Shown here: in pieces, positions 8,168 through 12,729 of the stretch | How the letters are laid out: each line of letters starts with the position of its first letter | Position numbering within the stretch: the first letter of the stretch is position 1 | DNA from: Endomicrobium sp. | Lineage (GTDB): Bacteria; Elusimicrobiota; Endomicrobiia; Endomicrobiales; Endomicrobiaceae | Direction: 5' to 3' | NCBI GenBank assembly: GCA_031255375.1 | Contig: JAIRSP010000054.1 | Location: 1 to 12,729 of the forward strand | DNA: 12,729 nucleotides | The notes under the pieces: model-generated | The model's input: only the letters and a program-made list of their open reading frames with translations | Databases searched by the model: none | Told to the model about the DNA's origin: nothing | Made by a program: the position numbers and the translations under genes

Positions 8168-9559
8168 TTAATTGACATTATCTATAACACGCATTTTTTT
8201 CCATTTATTCGACTTGTATCTAAAATAAAAACTGGTTGAAACTGATATGCTATAAACAAGCATAAAGTACCATGCAACATATATACCAAATTTAAATACA
8301 ACTACAATAAGATATGTCGGTATAATTACAAAAAATATAGTTGAAATTGCAAGTACTTTCATGATAAACATTGTATCACCAGCACCTTTAATTGCTGCAG
8401 CAAAAATTATTCCACTTGAATCAAAAACTAAATATGCTGCTAAAATTCTTAAAAGATTTATAACCATTGATTCTATCCCGTCAATTGATAAAACTTGCTG
8501 TCCATGTAAAAATGTATAAATTAATTTACTTGGAAATAAAATTAAAACAAAAATCACAATCGTTGAATAAGTATACACTATATGCGTAGCAGATTTTACG
8601 CTTATTTTTGCAAGGTACACTTTATTTTTCCCAAGATAGTTACCAACCATTATTGATGTTGCAATGCCACAGCCAACAAGAGGCATAATAATTAAATTGT
8701 TTATGTTCAAAACTATATTGCTAGCAGTAAGTTCTGATACACCTAGGGAACCAATTATAAGCACGAAAATTCCAAATCCAACCATGTCAAAAAAAAATTG
8801 TACTCCATTTGGGAATCCATAGCGTAATAATCTTTTTATAAAATTAAAGTCAGGTTTTATACATCTTGTATTATAGATCTTATTACTTTTTGCAATTACC
8901 ATAAAAACATAAATTACCATCATAACACTTGAAGAAATATTGCTAGATAAAGCCGATCCAATAATTCCTAATCTTGGAAAAGACCAACGTCCAAATATTA
9001 AACAAATATCTAGAATAATATTTATAATAACACCAAATATGCCAACTAATAAAATTACCTTTGTTTTTCCTCTCCCAGCATAAAACCCTGATAATGCAGC
9101 AACAGAAAGCGTTGGAAAAGCACCGTAGCATAATATTTTAAAAAATTTTGCCTCTTCGCATGCAACAATGTATTGATGACCTATATTCATAAAAATATAT
9201 TTTGAAAAAAATGATATAAAAAGAATAACAAATGACGAAAACAATGCTAAATATACACTTTGCCAAACCGCAGGTCCTATAAATTTATATTTTTTTTTAC
9301 CATAATACTGGGCTACAAAAACATCAACATATGCTAGTGTTCCTAAAAAAAGAGTAACAATCGCCCAATTAAGAATACCGGCTGGCCCTGAGGCTGCGAA
9401 TGTTTCACGAGAATACGAAAATAAAAAAGTTCTATTGATAAAAAGCTGAATAGCGCCAATACCAGTAGAAACAATGAGTGGTATAGCTATTTTTAAAAAT
9501 TCTAAATAACCACCACTAATTTTATATTGCCTTTTTATGCTATTTAAAATATTAATCAT
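8168..9559 (-). CDS. MATE-family multidrug/sodium (or proton) antiporter
   Basis: The 463-residue, strongly hydrophobic inner-membrane protein has about 12 predicted membrane segments in two homologous halves. The first half carries VAQYYGKKK near 82-90 and AGRGKTK near 161-167. The second half begins near 244 with LLRYGFPNGVQ and carries VGNYLGKNK near 305-313 and KGAGDT near 391-396. These paired loops are typical of MATE exporters, which expel drugs or metabolites using an ion gradient; substrate and ion cannot be predicted. The ASGPAGILNW segment near 56-65 recalls a NorM-like subgroup seen in several diderm phyla. The only upstream ATG, at 9559, lacks a clear Shine-Dalgarno sequence. The gene is monocistronic, separated from hisD by 202 bp, with no sign of a drug-resistance island around it. 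Confidence 0.88.
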   Translation of the reverse strand: MINILNSIKRQYKISGGYLEFLKIAIPLIVSTGIGAIQLFINRTFLFSYSRETFAASGPAGILNWAIVTLFLGTLAYVDVFVAQYYGKKKYKFIGPAVWQSVYLALFSSFVILFISFFSKYIFMNIGHQYIVACEEAKFFKILCYGAFPTLSVAALSGFYAGRGKTKVILLVGIFGVIINIILDICLIFGRWSFPRLGIIGSALSSNISSSVMMVIYVFMVIAKSNKIYNTRCIKPDFNFIKRLLRYGFPNGVQFFFDMVGFGIFVLIIGSLGVSELTASNIVLNINNLIIMPLVGCGIATSIMVGNYLGKNKVYLAKISVKSATHIVYTYSTIVIFVLILFPSKLIYTFLHGQQVLSIDGIESMVINLLRILAAYLVFDSSGIIFAAAIKGAGDTMFIMKVLAISTIFFVIIPTYLIVVVFKFGIYVAWYFMLVYSISVSTSFYFRYKSNKWKKMRVIDNVN

Positions 9560-10204
9560 GAAATAACCAAATATTTACAATATTCATCTATCATTTTTAT
9601 TTTTATACGAATTTAACATAAAACACATATTTCTACAATTTTCGGAATAAAATTAGAAAATATATACACATAAAAAATTATTTATAATTCAAATCCTCAA
9701 AAAAACAAAAATATTTTTCATAAATTCACGAAATTTATACAACGCCAACGTTCATTATACAAAAATATAAATACTTCTTACATCTTTTTTTTTACACTAT
9801 ACAACTTATGTTTGTTTATATGATAATTAACAAACACAAAAAAACAATATAAACTTATTGGTAATAATACTCACTATATAAAATAAATTAATACATGTTG
9901 TATTTATTACATTATTAAGTACTTGCTAATCAAAATTAAATCACACTTAAATAATATTTGATTACATAATTAATTAATTTTTTGTATTATAAAGCGAAAA
10001 TGTAAATACTTTTAATTGTTTTAATTGGTAAAATTAAACAATCATTATAAAAAATATAGTAAACATGAATATATTATAGCAAACATTGTCATGATCATAA
10101 TTTACTCAACGGTTTACATATATAGATATATAGTTTTTTTCAATATACAACTATATTAAAACTTTTTTTGTCTTTTTAATTATTTAATAAAAATATCTAC
10201 ATTA

Positions 10205-10214
10205 TACTCGAGTA
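10205..10214. repeat. 10-bp palindrome TACTCGAGTA upstream of rpmB
   Basis: This is a perfect 10-bp palindrome with a G/C-containing core inside an almost pure A/T stretch. It lies about 80 bp upstream of the rpmB -35 element. It could be a protein-binding site; no regulator is suggested by the sequence. Confidence 0.2.
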
Positions 10215-10294
10215 AAATTAATCAAAAAAACATTGCAATTATAAACATAGCTTTAATACAAAATTAATACAACATATATTCATATATTTAAATA

Positions 10295-10323
10295 TTGCAA
10301 CAAAATTTTATTGTTATTATAAT
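10295..10323 (+). promoter_or_regulatory. rpmB promoter, TTGCAA-17-TATAAT
   Basis: TTGCAA (10295-10300) and a perfect TATAAT (10318-10323) are separated by exactly 17 bp. Transcription would start near 10330, giving a leader of about 50 bases with GGAGGG (10370-10375) 7 bases before the ATG. This is the clearest sigma70-type promoter in the window, and it rules out translation starting at the upstream ATG at 10326... since that codon would lie at or before the transcript start. Confidence 0.6.
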
Positions 10324-10382
10324 GTTTGTGTACTTATTATTGCATGGGTTTTTTTAAATTGATTTTCATGGAGGGTACAACA

Positions 10383-10568
10383 ATGTCTTATAAATGTACA
10401 ATTTGTAACAAACACCCAAAATCTGGAAACACAATTAGCCATTCAAACAAAGCTTCAAAAAGGATATTTAAACCAAATTTAAAATTCAAAAACATTATTA
10501 TTAATGGTAAAAAAAAACGTAAATACGTATGTACATCATGCATCAAATCAAATCGTATGGAAAAGTAA
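10383..10568 (+). CDS. rpmB: 50S ribosomal protein L28, zinc-binding type
   Basis: The 61-residue L28 is a component of the large ribosomal subunit. The family pattern is clear: [14 protein letters not shown] at about 14-27, then FKPNL, then a basic stretch and VCTSCIKS near the end. Two CxxC pairs (CTIC at 5-8 and CTSC at 49-52) suggest a zinc-ribbon (C+) version, as opposed to the cysteine-free forms of enterobacteria. The start is the ATG at 10383, set by GGAGGG with a 7-base spacer and by the promoter position. The frame stays open upstream to 10326, but those extra 19 residues do not resemble L28. It is the only plus-strand gene, alone in its unit, without rpmG beside it, and convergent with fabZ. 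Confidence 0.95.
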   Translation: MSYKCTICNKHPKSGNTISHSNKASKRIFKPNLKFKNIIINGKKKRKYVCTSCIKSNRMEK

Positions 10569-10866
10569 CAATGTAAAACATTTTAATAAATGATATTTTT
10601 GCATATTATACTTGTACAATTTAATTATTTTTTTATTTTTTTAAAATACAACTCGTATATAATAAAATCTACAATCTGTAGATTAAATCTTGTATTACTT
10701 ATGAAATTATCAAAATTAAACGCTATGTTTATAAGCAAATCAACAAAATAAGAACTTTATTATAATAAATTACATCTCTTTTTTTTAATAAATCTAAATG
10801 AGTAAAACAATGCACAACATAAATTTGTAAAGGAAAAATTTCATAAACATACATGATATATAAGTA
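10569..10866. other. 298-bp convergent spacer between rpmB and fabZ
   Basis: No gene is visible. Just past rpmB is a small inverted repeat (AATGT-AAA-ACATT, 10570-10582) followed by only a few Ts, a poor terminator. TTGTACAA occurs at 10612-10619. A better hairpin at 10666-10684 is listed separately. Confidence 0.5.
10656..10684 (-). terminator. Candidate terminator downstream of fabZ
   Basis: The inverted repeat AATCTACA-ATC-TGTAGATT (10666-10684) forms an 8-bp stem with a 3-base loop. Read on the minus strand it is followed by TTTTATTATA, so it could end fabZ transcription about 180 bases past its stop. The stem is A/U-rich and the T tract is broken. On the plus strand no T-run follows, so it is not an rpmB terminator. 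Confidence 0.35.
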
Positions 10867-11352
10867 TTATTCTATACGTTTTTTATCAACAACAACAAAC
10901 GCGAATTCAGACTCTGCAACCTTTTTTTTATTAACATATGCATTACCTTTTGCTTTGCCACGTTTACCATTGTACCTAGTTATTTCAACATGTAATTCTA
11001 AAATATCGCCAGGTGTAACTGGGTTGCGAAACTTTGCCTTATCTATAGACATAAAATACGCAAGTTTCCCAGTTATTCCAGACTTTGACAATAATAACAC
11101 ACATGACGTCTGTGCCATTGACTCAATAATCAAAACACCAGGCATTATTGGTGACCCAGGAAAATGTCCTTGAAAAAAAGGATCATTTCCGCTTATAAGT
11201 TTGTAACCAACAGCAATAAAAGGATTCAATTTATCTATTTTTACTTTGTCAATCATTATAAATGGATATCTATGAGGCAAATATTCAAAAATTTTTTCTA
11301 AATTTAAAATCTTTTCTGTTTCTGATAATTTTTCATTTTCAATAAAATTCAT
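10867..11352 (-). CDS. fabZ: 3-hydroxyacyl-ACP dehydratase FabZ
   Basis: The 161-residue hot-dog-fold enzyme dehydrates 3-hydroxyacyl-ACP to trans-2-enoyl-ACP in each elongation round. Its hydroxymyristoyl-type substrates are shared with lipid A synthesis. LPHRYPFIMID is at 25-35. The active-site helix region GHFPGSPIMPGVLIIESMAQ at 62-81 holds the catalytic His63 and Glu77, and KFRNPVTPGD at 107-116 is also typical. The length is slightly above the usual 145-150 because of a short N-terminal extension. The ATG at 11352 is preceded by AAGGA at 7-base spacing. It follows bamA by 126 bp. In many diderms skp and lpxD lie between these two genes and lpxA follows fabZ; here none of them is present. 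Confidence 0.96.
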   Translation of the reverse strand: MNFIENEKLSETEKILNLEKIFEYLPHRYPFIMIDKVKIDKLNPFIAVGYKLISGNDPFFQGHFPGSPIMPGVLIIESMAQTSCVLLLSKSGITGKLAYFMSIDKAKFRNPVTPGDILELHVEITRYNGKRGKAKGNAYVNKKKVAESEFAFVVVDKKRIE

Positions 11353-11373
11353 TTATTATCCTTCAATAATATT

Positions 11374-11402
11374 CTTATACATCACATGCTAAATACAAAC
11401 AA
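11374..11402 (-). promoter_or_regulatory. Candidate fabZ promoter
   Basis: On the minus strand, TTGTTT (11402-11397) and TATAAG (11379-11374) are 17 bp apart. The predicted start near 11367 leaves a short leader that still contains the AAGGA site at 11363-11359. This would let fabZ be expressed separately from bamA. The match is moderate. Confidence 0.3.
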
Positions 11403-11478
11403 CACATTTATATTGACATAAGCACAGCATTTGTTTGTACAATAATTATATACACAAAAAATTATATATAAAAATAAT

Positions 11479-12729
11479 TCAAATTCTATTTATTAAACTA
11501 AAATAAAACTTTGGTTTAAATTTATCCCTCAATCCTTGCGATAAATCAAATCTTATAGGAAAATTAATACCAAAAACGTTTGCGGGAATTCCAATTCCTA
11601 TACCGAAACCTTGGTATATCGCATTATCATCCTTACCGAGGGTGCCAATATCATAAAATAAAAACCCTTGAACAATTGTTTTCTTACATTTTGTAATTAT
11701 TGGAAATTTACATTCCATATTTATTATACCCATAAATTTACCACCATCATAGTGTTCAGTCTCATCAATATCATAGCCTCTCACGGTATCAGCGCCACCC
11801 ATAAAAAATAACTCGCTAGTAGGAATCTGTTGATTAAAGTATTCAGCAATTAATCCAAAACGGAAATTAATACTTAATACAAATTTATGCAATATAGGGA
11901 AAAACAATTTTGAATTAACAATACATTTAACAAAATTCGTATCTCCGCCAAATATTTTACTTGCTATCTGGAAAGTAATGGATTCTAAGTTTCCACTTGA
12001 AGGATCCAAGATACAATCTGTCGAATCGTATAAAAAATGAGAAAAAACACTAGATATTTTATTATTTTCAATCTTCAAAATTGCATCATTATCAATAGAT
12101 TTTGAGCAAAAATAAACATTTTCATATCTATATCCAAATGGAAACACAATTTTTTTATTAATTCTAGGAGATAGCTTGGCTTCAAATCCATTCTTTTTAA
12201 TATCTTCTAAGATACCTTTTTTTTTGTTTTTAAATATTATTTTATTATCTCTTTTATAAAAATCAAGAATAAAATCGATGTTTTTATCAAAAACCCATGG
12301 ATAAATCCAATTTATATCATATTTTTTTTGTTTTTTACTTATTTCATAAAATAAATTTAAACTCTGTCCAAGTCCAAACATATTTATTTTACTGAATTTT
12401 ATTAAAAACAATGGATTATAAGGATATTCAAATCCAATGGCGGTACCAATTTTTCTTAAATCATTAATATTTTCTTCAACAACATTAAAATTCAAATCAA
12501 CAACGTTTGATACTTCATTCTGCAACATGTTATGATCTACGTTTTTAATAAACCCTAAATTGTAAATCATATTAATACTTTTTAAATATTTTTCAGGCGA
12601 AAACACGTCTCCTGGTCTTAAAAGCATCTCTCTTCTTAACACTTTATCCTTTGTATGAACAAGTCCATTTATATACAAATTTCCAAAATAAAAAATTTTA
12701 CCTTCGTCAATTAAAAAAAATACATCTAA
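11479..12729 (-). CDS. bamA: Outer membrane protein assembly factor BamA, C-terminal part; 5' end outside window
   Basis: The frame is open from the right edge to a TGA at 11479: 416 residues, about half of a usual 750-800-residue BamA. The first in-frame start-like codon, a TTG at 12678, is internal, since upstream codons continue a POTRA domain (FLIDEGKIFYFGN). From the edge, the end of one POTRA and a full POTRA follow: INGLVHTKDKVLRRE, LRPGD, then YNLGFIKNV. A linker (VVEEN) leads into the 16-strand barrel. MFGLGQ and YPWVFDK mark early strands, and GGADTVRGYDIDE is the conserved loop-6 VRGF/Y motif. BamA folds and inserts outer-membrane beta-barrel proteins, LptD among them. The last residues, FYFSLINRI, end in Ile instead of the usual aromatic residue. 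Confidence 0.92.
   Translation of the reverse strand, partial: LDVFFLIDEGKIFYFGNLYINGLVHTKDKVLRREMLLRPGDVFSPEKYLKSINMIYNLGFIKNVDHNMLQNEVSNVVDLNFNVVEENINDLRKIGTAIGFEYPYNPLFLIKFSKINMFGLGQSLNLFYEISKKQKKYDINWIYPWVFDKNIDFILDFYKRDNKIIFKNKKKGILEDIKKNGFEAKLSPRINKKIVFPFGYRYENVYFCSKSIDNDAILKIENNKISSVFSHFLYDSTDCILDPSSGNLESITFQIASKIFGGDTNFVKCIVNSKLFFPILHKFVLSINFRFGLIAEYFNQQIPTSELFFMGGADTVRGYDIDETEHYDGGKFMGIINMECKFPIITKCKKTIVQGFLFYDIGTLGKDDNAIYQGFGIGIGIPANVFGINFPIRFDLSQGLRDKFKPKFYFSLINRI

Larger units (their letters stand above)
9560..10382. other. 823-bp non-coding divergent region between MATE and rpmB
   Basis: No convincing coding frame with a ribosome site, tRNA or G/C-rich structured RNA is visible on either strand. 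The region is even richer in A+T than the genes. It contains short dyads: ATAAATT-CACGA-AATTTAT at 9720-9738, AAGTACTT at 9917-9924, ATGATCAT at 10091-10098 and TACTCGAGTA at 10205-10214. Its right end holds the rpmB promoter. A weak TTGTTT-16-TATAAA match could serve the MATE gene. No standard DnaA boxes (TTATCCACA type) were found, so I do not call an origin. It may be a decayed gene or simply a relaxed spacer. Confidence 0.5.

Noticed and set aside
9560..10325. Structured RNA gene or tRNA in the large gap
   Set aside because: No cloverleaf, no T-loop consensus and no local rise in G+C, which RNA genes in A/T-rich genomes normally show.
10326..10382. Upstream extension of rpmB giving an 80-residue protein
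   Set aside because: The promoter places the transcript start near 10330, and GGAGGG sits 7 bases before the ATG at 10383, where L28 similarity begins.
11413..11443. Plus-strand promoter TTGACA...TACAAT antisense to bamA
   Set aside because: The spacer is 19 bp, outside the useful range, and no plus-strand gene lies downstream.
11479..11481. TGA recoded as tryptophan
   Set aside because: TGA ends hisD and hisH exactly where their families end, within ATGA overlaps with the next gene, and tryptophan is encoded by TGG, so TGA is a stop.

Overview
This is a very A+T-rich window (roughly a quarter G+C, judged by eye) from a diderm, LPS-type bacterium. It carries the outer-membrane assembly genes bamA and lptD, the fatty-acid genes fabZ and accD, and a compact histidine operon. 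TGA is a normal stop: it ends hisD, hisH and bamA, twice inside ATGA overlaps, so genetic code 11 applies. The four-cysteine L28, stand-alone HisI, stand-alone HisB dehydratase and the accD-folC-lptD order recall Desulfobacterota-like or Elusimicrobiota-like bacteria, but this is an impression; no rRNA is present to settle it. The strong A/T bias, lysine/asparagine/isoleucine-rich proteins and loose spacers suggest a host-associated or reduced genome.

Layout: every gene except rpmB lies on the minus strand, so transcription runs right to left. At the right edge is the C-terminal part of bamA (its 5' end is outside), then fabZ. rpmB is alone on the plus strand with the best promoter in the window. 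An empty stretch of about 820 bp separates rpmB from a MATE-family transporter. Next comes hisD-hisB-hisH-hisA-hisF-hisI, tightly packed at its start (4-bp ATGA overlaps hisD/hisB and hisH/hisA, a 1-bp gap hisB/hisH) and looser at its end. After a 320-bp spacer with candidate promoters and two copies of a small palindrome follow accD, folC and the N-terminal part of lptD, which leaves the window at base 1.

How the genes work together: hisI, hisA, hisH/hisF, hisB and hisD cover the PR-AMP, ProFAR, PRFAR/IGP, IAP and histidinol steps. hisG, hisE, hisC and a histidinol-phosphate phosphatase are not here and must be elsewhere if the pathway works. accD and fabZ supply and elongate fatty acids for membranes and lipid A; BamA inserts outer-membrane proteins, and LptD is the outer-membrane LPS translocon. 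folC makes folylpolyglutamates.

I found no mobile element, CRISPR array, tRNA, rRNA or clearly new system. The observations most worth a second look are regulatory: the paired ATACNGTAT palindromes upstream of accD, a perfect 16-bp palindrome between the MATE gene and hisD, and the large empty divergent region before rpmB.
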